This document shows positions 49,284 to 59,065 of a stretch of 64,000 nt of DNA, in pieces. This stretch comes from Cadophora sp. MPI-SDFR-AT-0126 (lineage: Eukaryota; Ascomycota; Leotiomycetes; Helotiales; Ploettnerulaceae). The translations under genes were made by a program, and so were the position numbers. Under the pieces are notes generated by a model, which was not told the origin of the DNA, did no database searches, and saw nothing but the letters and a program-made list of their open reading frames with translations. The first letter of the stretch is position 1. Each line of letters starts with the position of its first letter. The stretch spans positions 2,170,001 to 2,234,000 of the forward strand of contig JAGMVK010000004.1 in NCBI GenBank assembly GCA_020747065.1. Reading direction: 5' to 3'.

Positions 49284-51325
49284 TGTGGATGGATATGTGG
49301 GGGAAACCTGACCAAGGCACGGATGGAGGTAGGGAGTGTCGTTGGGAAAGAAGAGGTGAGATGACAAAATTTTGTAGAGCGATGCGACTGGTGAGTGAGG
49401 TTGGCAATTCGAGGATTATTTCAAGTTAGCATGGACCTCTCCAAGCTCGGCTGTCCCGTCGGCGTGGATTTCCCGGACTGAGGGAAGGTACCGAAGGAAC
49501 TTTCTTACTTGACTTCAAAGGACCGACGGAAGCTAAGCAAAAACCAACAACCTTGACAAGACTTCAGAATATGCTGCAATCACTAGAGACTAACATATTC
49601 TGTGATATGTCCTTCTTTCCGATCAGGACATCATGTCTTGGCAATTCGGAGAGGCTGTATTCCCACGTGAGGCGGCGATGGAGCTACGACTGAAGTGGAT
49701 TAGCGGAGTATAAGGTTCACTTTCTGGACGAAGCTCCGCAGAATGAAGCATGCGAATCAAAGCAGCCTGGTGTTCAACAGCTTGAACAACTTCCTCCGAA
49801 TTTCCCCCTCCATATCACAATCACTTATCCAACATGCCTGCAACAACTGCGGAAATCCTTGTTCCTGGTTTCGAGGACCGTCTCTCTGGTCCTTTTGTTG
49901 GCTGATATATTTCTATTTACATCCAGCCAAAACATTCTGGATCGGAATTTTGAGTCCTCAAATGAGAATTGAGATGATAATCTATGCACTGACAATGCGT
50001 GTAGGAATTTCTTCAAATTTTGGAGCAGGAAAACCCAAGCTGGACGGATCACGTTCAGCTAACTTCCTTGGAACTGTGAGTCTTCTAGTTGGTCCTCTCA
50101 AGCTCACATGAATCTTTAAAGTCTGTCTATGCCACACTCGCAGGCCTCCCGGTCTGCTTTGTGCAATTGCTTTCCTTTTACGTGGCTAATGAACGTTAAA
50201 TTCTACCACTTTCTTCATATTCGAATGATTTGGCGTTCCCAATTTCCCACGGGGAGAGAAGAATCTTTCCTGGCTCTGTTCACGTCTGAGTGTACTGGCA
50301 AGGAATCTGCCACGAACCGAGTATCGCGGAAGCTCTGACTTGCTTCTTTTGGGGCAATTCCGGCTACGTTTTGAGATTGAACACCCTGGTTTGGCGAAGA
50401 AGAGCCTAGGTTTTATTCATTTTTGTGCTGATGATGAGATTGACTATTATTCCAGTTGAGACTCTCTTCCACAATTGCCATATTGAATAGGGTAAATGGG
50501 GGAGTATTTGGGAGAATGCGGTTCATAGTTCTGAGACCATTGCTTATACAGAAATCTAGATCTCTCAGCTGCTAGTATTTGGGTAGTAATGAGAATTGCG
50601 ATTCGAAAGCGGTTATTGGAAACTTCTACATCCAAGTTCAGACTCCGAATATAGAGGCAGAAAGCAGATCTGATCACTGAGGAAATAAACGAGATACGTA
50701 TTGAATACAAAACTGCCTTTAATCTGCTCCTGGAGACAACGGAAACAGTACTAATCACGAGCGAAGTAAAACATCTATAGAGCTGTTGATTCTCGGCTTT
50801 CAAGAACATGCAGGCGTTATTAAGTATTCTCTCTTTCGGTTGTTGATATTACATGCTCTTTGAGATTGCGATTTGAGCTGTCAGCACTTCATTAAATTTC
50901 CAACGTCAAAGCTACAGCTTCCAGAATTCCAGTAAGAAGCAGCAGCAAAGATCATTTAGGGGCGTTGACTCGAAGACCGAAGCTTCGAGAGCAGAGAATC
51001 AACAAAGAGAATATTTGTGGGTAGTGACATCGTTGACTTCGGACTTTCGCAGAAACTTACAAAACAATCTAACAGCTAAGATGGACTTAACTATGCGAAA
51101 CGGAACATTTACAGGTTATCCTCACGTTTCTTTTCATTATTTGACCCATATTAGCTCGAGATACGAGTAAGTCAAAGAGGAGAAGGAGCATGAGAAAGCT
51201 GTGTCTTCTAGGATTAGCGCGTTTGCGGCCGCTAGTCGGGAGAGCTACGACAGCGTCCTAGCAGCCTTGTCTACAGATGTCCATCGTCTGCTCACAACAA
51301 ACACAACCTCCTCCACAACCACAAC
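49284..51325. other. Intergenic, contains a likely RPN8 relic
   Basis: This 2 kb stretch has no intact gene. It holds the ADK1 promoter, a degenerate copy of the RPN8 5' exon (49834 to about 50000, listed separately) and the RPN8 promoter. Confidence 0.55.
49834..50000 (+). pseudogene. Degenerate copy of the RPN8 5' coding region
   Basis: From ATG 49834 the sequence reads MPATTAEILVPGFEDRLSGPFVG and then a TGA stop. RPN8 at 51326 starts [16 protein letters not shown]. Bases match at 20 of the first 22 around the ATG. A further stretch after it still aligns with gaps, including GACCGT and CTGGTCCT blocks and a later segment reading AKTFWIGILSPQ beside [12 protein letters not shown]. Many differences are C/T or A/G changes. 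The copy is in the same direction and about 1.5 kb upstream. I infer a decayed partial duplication. It could also be chance in the later part, where identity is low. Confidence 0.55.
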
Positions 51326-52510
51326 ATGCCTGCAACAACCGCAGAAACTCTCTCTCTAGTGTCGAAGACCGTGTCGGTCGCACCGCTGGTCCTACTATCG
51401 GTAGCCGATCATTACGGCAGATCTGGCAAATCAGCCCGAAAGCGAGTGGTTGGAGTTCTACTAGGACAAAATGATGGAAAGAACGTACGGGTTTCAAACA
51501 GCTTTGCTGGTATGCGCACACACGTTATCTAAGATATATATTCTGAAAAGATTCAATGCTAATCCTGTACTCCAAAAGTGCCCTTCGAAGAAGATGAAAA
51601 AGACCCGTCAGTATGGTTTCTGGACCACAACTATGTCGAGTCTATGGCGGATATGTTCAAGAAGATCAATGCGAGGGAGAAGCTGGTTGGATGGTATCAT
51701 TCGGGGCCAAAGCTGAGAGCTTCGGATTTGGAGATCAATGAGTTGTTCAAGAGATATACCCCAAATCCCTTATTGGTTATCATCGACGTTCAACCAAAGG
51801 AGGCTGGCGTACCGACAGACGCATACTTTGCTGTGGAAGAAATCAAGGATGTAGGCATACTTTAACAATTTCTCGCACAGTAGAGCTGACAACTCTAGGA
51901 CGGAACTACCACAACCAAGACCTTTGTACACACACCCTCGATCATCGAAGCTGAGGAGGCCGAGGAGATTGGAGTTGAGCATTTACTGAGGGACATCCGG
52001 GACGTGGCGGTCGGAACTCTGTCGACGAGAATCACAAGCCAACTACAATCCTTGCAAGGACTACACCTGCGATTACGAGACATCGGCCAATACCTCCAAA
52101 AGGTCCTTGATGGATCCCTTCCCGTTAACCACGCAATCCTCGGCAACCTCCAAGACGTTTTCAACCTTCTCCCCAACCTCTCCACACCTAAAGCCTCCTC
52201 ACATATCCCCAACGGCGTCGATGCACCAGTGAAGAACAATAGCGAGCTTGCACACGCTATGAGCATCAAGACCAACGATCAGCTGATGGCCATTTATCTG
52301 AGCAGTTTGATCCGGGCCATCACGGCTTTCCATGACCTGATCGAGAACAAGATCCAGAACCGCCAACAGCAAGAGGACAAGGAGGCTAAGAAGGATGAGG
52401 GTAAAGATGAAAAAGACAAGAAGGCGAATGGAGTGAACGGCGTTAATGGTGAGGCGAAGGAAGGCAAGGAGGCAGAAAAGGAGAAAGAGGATAAAGATAA
52501 AAAGAAGTGA
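51326..52510 (+). CDS. RPN8: 26S proteasome regulatory subunit Rpn8 (MPN)
   Basis: Three exons, 51326-51509, 51579-51850 and 51899-52510, give 355 residues. Rpn8 pairs with Rpn11 in the proteasome lid as the inactive MPN partner. The MPN domain has [46 protein letters not shown], then [20 protein letters not shown] and [13 protein letters not shown]. The HxH of active JAMM metalloproteases is absent (WYHSGPKL), as expected for Rpn8. The C-terminal part ([27 protein letters not shown] onward) is the helical bundle of the lid. The last about 45 residues are nearly all Lys, Glu, Asp and Asn/Gly, a charged tail longer than in yeast by my recollection. Confidence 0.95.
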
Positions 52511-53041
52511 TGAATATATGTATGACGGCGTTACTTCTTCTCCAAGCGGTGTTCATGGGCATCAGAGCGGCGGGCTGGCTGGCATATTTCCGGACCATGG
52601 ATATGTGCCATTGTATCATAGATGCGTAGCTTGCAGATCAAATAGCAGCTATGTGATTGTCTTCAACCATTTCCATGTCTCGTTCCGTCGCTGTTGACAT
52701 GATAAGAGAGCAAATCCGTAGTGCTCCGTAACGCCGTGCTATCTTTGCCTTACCACTGCTTAGATTGTGCCTCGATGTGCAGCTAGCAAGCAAAGCAGTT
52801 TTCGTTTAACGCCTTCTGCCCCTCTTGTCATTTGGCCAGAGGATGCCAGCCGATCCATCTCCCATGGAAAGCAATGCTCGAGCCCACATCTCCGCAGCCA
52901 TTTCCAGGCAAATCAACAGGACCAACCAAGTAGTTTCCCTCCCAGATTTAAAACTCCAGACCACGCTCATACCAGTATACCAATCCCTACCTCAGTGACC
53001 TTCAGACACAATGTCTCCAACCTTTGAATCCACACTTTGAC
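52511..53041. other. Convergent 3' intergenic region
   Basis: This is the 3' flank of RPN8 and of the SWIM-domain gene, about 530 bp. No gene was recognised. Confidence 0.5.
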
Positions 53042-54079
53042 TCATTCACACCCCAACCCAGCCATCTCCACTCTTGAGACAACCCTCTCCTTGACATAAC
53101 CCCTCAAAATATCCCACCTCTCCCCCAAAACACAAGCCAGCAAATGCTTACAACAAGGAACGTTCCCACCTCCCATTCCTCTCCCGTCTCTACTCATGCC
53201 ACCGAACTCCCACTGCTCTTCTTCGCCCCCTCCATCTCCCCTACTCCCTCCTCTCTCGACCTCTTTTCCTCTATGCTCACCATCTCCTGCAAGTCCACCC
53301 AGAGTCACATCCTCCCCATCTCCATCCCCATCCCCATCTCCTTCGAGACTTAAACCTAGATCCCAAGGCGACTTAGAAGGGTACACCGTACTCGCCGGGA
53401 AACTCGCAAATGCAAAAGCTGCACAGCTACAGTTCCAGGCTTTGAGACTGACGGTGTAGATATTACTACTTGAGTTGGATGTTGAGGATGTTGCGTCTCT
53501 GAAACGGGATTTGGGAGGTTGCGAAGAGCGGACCTGGTGGAGTGTGATTCTGGGCATGATTTCGGGTATAGACTGGTCTCCAGTAGTTGGTGACGACGGC
53601 TGCTGATGAGATTGAAAATTAGAGTCTGGTTGAAGGAGTGGAGGTGAAGAGGGGAGGTGGATGTTGACTTGTGGTGGGAAGACCTCTTTCTCAGGCTCAA
53701 TCTCAGTCTCGGTCGTAGTAGCAGCATCTCCTCCTGAAACTAGCTCACGCGATCTGTCATTCCCCCGTGCTTGAATTAGAGTCTGGACTTTGTTTTCATC
53801 CGTAGACTCAGAAGACTGCTCCACGACTCTCACGACCAATCCCCGATCTAATAGGTCCAACGCTTGCAAGAGCATCGGGGGCGTGAAGAGTACGTGCAGT
53901 GTTGAGAGCACTGCTCTGTGAGAGGACGAGAGGCTTTTGAGTGGATTGCTGGGCGAGTCGTAGGGTTCGATGACTACGGGAGGTTTTGCCGGTTGCTCCT
54001 GGGCCGAGATTTGTGTAGTGGTTGTGAGGGTGTTGAAGAGGGACGTTAGGAGCGTCCGCGTGGTGGGGAGGGTGGACAT
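53042..54079 (-). CDS. SWIM zinc-finger protein, Sws1/Shu2-like
   Basis: A single exon of 345 residues starts at ATG 54079, the first plausible start, with A at -3. The SWIM-type motif is visible: CxC at residues 217-219 (WNCSCAAFAF) and CxH at 310-312 (CCKHLLACVLGERW). CxHxxA is the extended Sws1/Shu2 form, seen in Rad51-accessory Shu complexes. Residues 50-110 resemble the N-terminal part with LSSSHRAVLSTLHVLF. About 90 residues of low-complexity acidic sequence (Gly-Asp repeats and Glu/Arg/Gly runs) separate the CxC from the CxH. Family members usually have a much shorter gap. A role in Rad51-dependent repair is inferred from the motif and fits the presence of RAD57 in the window, though synteny alone means little. 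Confidence 0.75.
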   Translation of the reverse strand: MSTLPTTRTLLTSLFNTLTTTTQISAQEQPAKPPVVIEPYDSPSNPLKSLSSSHRAVLSTLHVLFTPPMLLQALDLLDRGLVVRVVEQSSESTDENKVQTLIQARGNDRSRELVSGGDAATTTETEIEPEKEVFPPQVNIHLPSSPPLLQPDSNFQSHQQPSSPTTGDQSIPEIMPRITLHQVRSSQPPKSRFRDATSSTSNSSSNIYTVSLKAWNCSCAAFAFASFPASTVYPSKSPWDLGLSLEGDGDGDGDGEDVTLGGLAGDGEHRGKEVERGGSRGDGGGEEEQWEFGGMSRDGRGMGGGNVPCCKHLLACVLGERWDILRGYVKERVVSRVEMAGLGCE

Positions 54080-54412
54080 TATGAAGCTTAGTTTGGGGTC
54101 AAGATTGGGAGAGTGAGCTGAAGCTGGAGGAGTGTTATTATGGTCACATCTTCTAGAACATGTTTGGTAACGGCAGATAGTTAAGATGGGATAGAGTATC
54201 GGAGTGTGATTGGGTTTGCATGTTGATTGGGGAGAGAGGATGGACGGCAAGTCTGGGGACCCCACCCAATGTTCTCGCTTAAACTGGCCCCATCTTTTGT
54301 GGATTATTTGTATGTCAACAAAGCGTTTGTCAAGTAGTATATGGGCCCTGAAAGTATGGTAGTGCTCTTTGTTGGTTCTTGTTTTACATTTTCATTCTAC
54401 AATTTTGAGACC
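54080..54412. other. Intergenic, minus-strand tandem
   Basis: This is the SWIM gene promoter and HEM13 3' flank, 333 bp. No distinct motif was seen. Confidence 0.5.
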
Positions 54413-55697
54413 TTATACCCATTCTTTGGGTTCTCTCAAGACGTCCACCAGTCTCTGTTCTCTACTCCCCTTCTCTGGCTCGTACATGTAGCGCCAACTG
54501 GCCGTCAATGGCAAACTCATCAGAATACTCTCTACCCTCGCACCGGGGGTATTCAACCCGAAAGCAGTCCCTCTGTCATGCACCAGATTGAATTCCACAT
54601 ATCTGCCTCTTCGAACTTGCTGCCACTCCTTCTCCTTCTCAGTGTACGGCATGTCCTTCCGCCTGTTAATGATAGGAAGATATGACGGTAGGAAAGCCTT
54701 GAGACAACTCTGAGCAAACGCGAATGTGTTCTCTTGATCCTTTTCCTTCTCGTCGAGATCATCAAAGAAGATACCCCCGACGCCACGGGTTTCATTTCTG
54801 TGCTTGTTACTGAAGTATTGATCGCACCATTTCTTGAAACGAGGGTAGTAGTCCTTGTCGTGCTTGTCGCATGCTTCCTTGATCGTCTTGTGGAAGTGGA
54901 TCGCATCTTCGTCGAAGAGATAACTTGGTGTCAGGTCTGTTCCGCCACCAAACCACCATGCATTCGATGTCCCATCTGGATTGGCTGTCTCGAAGTATCG
55001 GTAGTTGAGGTGAACAGTAGGTGCCATAGGGTTGATTGGGTGGAGAACCATACTCAAACCAGATGCAAAGTATTCTAGTGACTGAACATCCGGATCTATG
55101 GCCTTGTGATTCACACGCATCTTCTCAATCGCAGGCCGGGGCAGAGTTCCATAGACAACGCTGATATTCACACCAGCCTTCTCGAAGACATTTCCGCCCT
55201 GCAGAACGCTGGAGATTCCTCCCCCGCCGTTCTCGCGTGTCCATGTATCGACTCGAAACTTGTTCCCATCAACCTTCTCTAGTTCGGCAACAATTATCTT
55301 CTGCTGTTCCTTTATGAACTCTTCCATGCGCAGACGCATGGGCGAGTTTTTGGTGACACCAGATTCGCGCTTTGTAAGGGCATCTCGCTCGGCGATGGAA
55401 GGCGGATCTAGCTTTTGGGGTTCTTCTGTTGCCTGTGTACCTTCAGCTTAGATTCTTTGTGGAGCTCGGTGGGGTAGCTACCATTGAGTAGATCAGCGCT
55501 CCAATGAACACGATGCCAACTGCAATTCTGGTTTTTGGGAATAAGACTCCTTTTCGGGATTCTCGAAGACGCGGATTAGGCGGCTTGGGAGAGTCTGCGA
55601 ATGTCCTGCAACCTTGAATATGCTGGGAGAATTGAGGACGGAATCTGGGTATGAAAGGTCCTCTCGAAAAGTGTATACATGGCCGGAGGGTGGCCAT
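54413..55697 (-). CDS. HEM13: Coproporphyrinogen III oxidase (oxygen-dependent)
   Basis: Two exons, 55697-55482 and 55432-54413, give 411 residues. The enzyme decarboxylates coproporphyrinogen III to protoporphyrinogen IX in heme synthesis. The first about 45 residues are Arg-rich with few acids, as in a mitochondrial presequence. A hydrophobic helix [18 protein letters not shown] sits at the exon 1 end. The mature core has [18 protein letters not shown], the signature [24 protein letters not shown] and [22 protein letters not shown]. The last block matches the family's active-site motif. An N-terminal helix suggests anchoring toward the intermembrane space, unlike cytosolic yeast Hem13. The start is ATG 55697; an ATG at 55718 in frame would add seven residues. 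Confidence 0.95.
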
Positions 55698-56399
55698 TAT
55701 GTAGCAAGAAAGCTGCAACCTGCAGTAAAGGAAAACCTATCGTACAACAAACATGAGACCACAATCGAGAAATTGGCCGATTGAATCAGGCGAAAGAAGA
55801 GGAAGTAGAGAAGAAGGGAAGGGTGGTGGCACGTTTATGACCTCGATTGACTCGATATGGAAGAAGTCATCGCACCATTTATTGGCAGGGTCAAGCCGCA
55901 CCTCGGGCGCGGGCGGTTTGCCAAGCTCGAATGGTCGATCTCGTCTTACATAAGCTCAGGCACAAAGAATCAGCCAATTAGAGAATGGTTATCACTTAGT
56001 GGAGGTGGAGGTACAGTACACAAAGTGATGGATGCGGAGCAATTACTGTAACAATGAAGTCAAGAGTCACTTGAAATACTGTAATTCAGCAGCTGATTCA
56101 TCTCTACTATTACTGATCACGGTGTCGAATCATTACCGAGAACACTGCCACCACTTTCTGAGACCCGATTTGAAATACCATCACGTGCACGACCAGCTGA
56201 CTCACGACCTACGCAGTAGTTCACCGCCGCCCGCTATCATCATTAGGCGATTTAGGCTTCCCTCATACTGTAAGCCAACCTCGAACTTCCCTTTCATAAA
56301 GCAACCCCGCGACCCAACCTAACCTCCGACGACAAAAACATCACAACACAGTAAAACCAAACCAAACCAAATCAAGCACAAATACTTAAATCAGACACC
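55698..56399. promoter_or_regulatory. HEM13/ATG8 divergent promoter region with CCAAT boxes
   Basis: The interval between the two start codons is 702 bp. Three CCAAT-type boxes are present: reversed ATTGG at 55772-55776 and 55881-55885, and CCAAT at 55974-55978. The ATG8 leader ends with an AAACC/CAAAC repeat stretch at about 56353-56372. In fungi, CCAAT-binding factors control iron and heme genes, but I cannot assign these boxes to a specific factor. Confidence 0.5.
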
Positions 56400-57006
56400 A
56401 TGAGATCCAAGTTTAAGGACGAGCATCCCTTCGAGAAGAGAAAGGCCGAGGCTGAGCGTATCGTGAGTTCCCCTCCTTCATCCAGCCTCCTCCGCGACGC
56501 CGCGCAATACAGCTAACATGTGTCTCTCTCCAGCGCCAAAAGTACTCCGACCGCATCCCCGTCATCTGCGAGAAGGTCGAGAAGTCAGATATCGCGACAA
56601 TCGACAAGAAGAAGTACCTCGTTCCAGCCGACCTCACCGTCGGTCAGTTCGTCTACGTAATCCGCAAGCGCATCAAGCTCTCCCCCGAGAAGGCCATCTT
56701 CATCTTCGTCGATGAGGTCCTGCCACCTACCGCCGCGCTCATGAGCAGCATCTACGAGGAACACAAGGACGAGGACGGGTATGTTGTCTCTCTTTTGTTA
56801 CATCACTATACATCACATCATAGCTCTTATCGAGAGTGGGGCCGGCGGTTTTAGATATTCCAGCCTTGTGCTTGCTCTCAAAGTCACAAACTAGAAAAGC
56901 TTGAAGTAGACCAGCACAAGAATCACAAGCTAACATCTCGTTTTACAGATTCCTGTACATCTCATACTCCGGAGAGAACACCTTCGGCGACTTTGCCTCC
57001 GTCTAG
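56400..57006 (+). CDS. ATG8: Autophagy ubiquitin-like protein Atg8
   Basis: Three exons, 56400-56462, 56534-56778 and 56949-57006, give 121 residues. Atg8 is lipidated onto the phagophore membrane and recruits cargo. The start [20 protein letters not shown] and the core [20 protein letters not shown] are near-invariant. The end [10 protein letters not shown] leaves Gly116 to be exposed by Atg4 cleavage of a five-residue tail. The length is the family's usual one. It is the strongest identification in the window. It is divergent from HEM13 and convergent with the AlkB-type gene. Confidence 0.97.
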
Positions 57007-57575
57007 GTCCGCTACGCCACGTTCGACCTTCTTCCATACTTGATAGCTTGCTTTCCTTGGTATTCTCTGTTTGGCGTTCTTGCGGAACTCAACGGCGGCG
57101 AAATGTAACGACGGTTGGAAGGGCTATGCCGGGTTTCCTTCTTTAACCTCTCACACCTACCACCTCTTGTGCAACATGAACGAATCCCAAAACCTCAAAT
57201 GGCAGTTTTTACCCTCCTTTATTCCCTTTCCGGCAGGCCCAGCGATGATCAGTGGTGGTCTTCTGGAGGACTGGATACTGGTTTCGTGGATGGGGTTGCC
57301 GGGTGCGAGCGAGGGATGCAGTGTGACGAGATGTCTAGGCTGGTCAAGGAATGAGTGGTCGACTGCTTTTCATCTCTTTAGGCTTGGGAATAGGTACAAT
57401 ACGATGCTTTCTGCCATAAACGAGTTGAGCGCATTTTGTGAAGTGTGGGCTTGGTAGGTCATTTCATTATTATTCAGCAGATACTGGTGAGCAATCGACA
57501 AGTGTCGTACTGCTCTACCTAAAAGGCATCGCATCAGGCTGGCATGAAGTATTCGGAAAGCCAGGGTTTCCCATT
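57007..57575. other. Convergent 3' intergenic region
   Basis: This is the 3' flank of ATG8 and of the AlkB-type gene, about 570 bp. The ORFs here have no motifs. Confidence 0.5.
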
Positions 57576-58755
57576 TCAAGCTTTCCATGGCTTCATCTCC
57601 CTCGTCTGTTCGTCCCACTTGTATACGATGCCTGTCCCAACATTATAATTGTAGTAGTTCTCAGTCCCCGCTCTAACCATAGCCTTTCTGAACGTAATGT
57701 TTATCCTTCCACCATCATCAGCATTCTTTCCTGTTCTTTTGGGTATCGAATGTAGCCAATCTACATACAAGTCAGCCATCGTTGAATTGTCAAATCCGAT
57801 GAGAAAGAAGGATCGGACATGCACTTACTTGCTTGAGTCTTCCCCCTCATCAGAATCATATCTCCACTCGCAAGAGGCAACTTAATCGGTTTCGTCTCCG
57901 GCGGTGGCGGTGCATTATCATTCGGCGCAACCGGCTTGTGCTTCATCAGAAAATCCCTCTTAGCACCCAGCGAGAACGAAGCAATAGCAGGCAAAGCCCC
58001 AAGGAACTTCTCGTCATCAGAATGGTACGATATGCTATCCGATCCCGAAGCATAGTAGTTGACCAGACAGAAGTTGAATGAGCATCCCGTGGCGGCTTCG
58101 GTTGAGAGTCGCAGATCGTCGAGACATTTTGGGATTGGACGGGGCGCGTATTTGGTGTAGTTTTTGTCTTTGAGGACGGGTTGCTGGGTTTTGGCGTCGA
58201 TGACTTGGCCGTCTGGGGAGAATTTTGAGGTTTCGTCGAGGCCGAAGACGGTTGTGTATCTGTGGCAAGTTAATAATCCTGGCTGAGTGAGTGACTGATT
58301 GCCTGAAGGCATACCTTGGTGTATTTATTTGAGTCTCTATTCCTCCACGTTTGATCTTGTACTGAACTCTGTAGAATGGCAATTCAGAACGAAGGAACTG
58401 GAAAATTTGTCGTTCAAGGTACTTGGGTATGTAAGGCTGGAAATAAAGTAGGTCGAGATCTGGTTGGTCGTTTATTGCTTTGCCAATTGTTGATGGGAAA
58501 GAACCGAGCTCCGTCGAAATCAATGGCTGAAAGTGAGGTATGGGAAATGGATATGTGGGATGATTTGAGAACTCGACCATGTATCCATTAGATTGTTTGA
58601 TGTAACTTGTAGATATCCTTTGACCAACTCACATGTTGCCCAATTTCTGCATCTTGAGATTGTGTCGAGGTTTCCTCAGCATCTGAGACTTTGACTTTCT
58701 TCTGGGGAGGCTTGAAAAACGCGTCAAGAGTACGCTTTTTCGTAGATTCGGGCAT
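57576..58755 (-). CDS. AlkB-type 2-oxoglutarate/Fe(II) dioxygenase, nucleic-acid dealkylase
   Basis: Four exons, 58755-58633, 58571-58315, 58259-57829 and 57760-57576, give 331 residues. AlkB enzymes oxidatively remove N-alkyl groups from DNA or RNA bases. The N-terminus MPESTKKRTLDAFFKPPQKK carries LDAFF, close to a PCNA-interacting (PIP) motif and followed by basic residues. The core has PFYRVQYK, NFCLVNYYASGSDSISYHSDDE (iron ligands His206 and Asp208), then FSLGAKRDFLMKH. The distal iron ligand His274 is in WLHSIPKR and the 2-oxoglutarate contact pair is R289 and R295 (RINITFR). The layout fits nuclear ALKBH2/3-like repair enzymes better than the mRNA or protein branches. It is divergent from TRM5. 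Confidence 0.88.
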
Positions 58756-59065
58756 TTTTATTATTTTTGGGTGATATCTCTATCAAAACGCGTCGATAGT
58801 CGTGAACTCAATAAGTACCACTCCGAGCCTCGTCAAGAGATGACATCACGAGATAGCAAGGTCCAAGCGGGCTGGTAGCCTCGCCTTAGCGCACAGCCTC
58901 GTCCCAAAATCACAAAAATTAATGGTTTTGAATGCAACTCCCAATTTCCACAACTTCCACAATATCGCTATGAAGCAATGGAGGTTTGTATTACACCTTC
59001 TTTTGGTAATTCTTATACTGACAAAAATACCAAAGGACGCAAAATTAGCAGCCTCTCTCGACGCC
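58756..59065. promoter_or_regulatory. 310-bp divergent promoter of the AlkB-type gene and TRM5
   Basis: This short interval lies between the two start codons. A TGACATCA element at 58841-58848 is one base from a CRE/ATF site. If TRM5 starts at the upstream in-frame ATG 58922, the interval shrinks to 166 bp. Shared regulation is inference. Confidence 0.5.
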
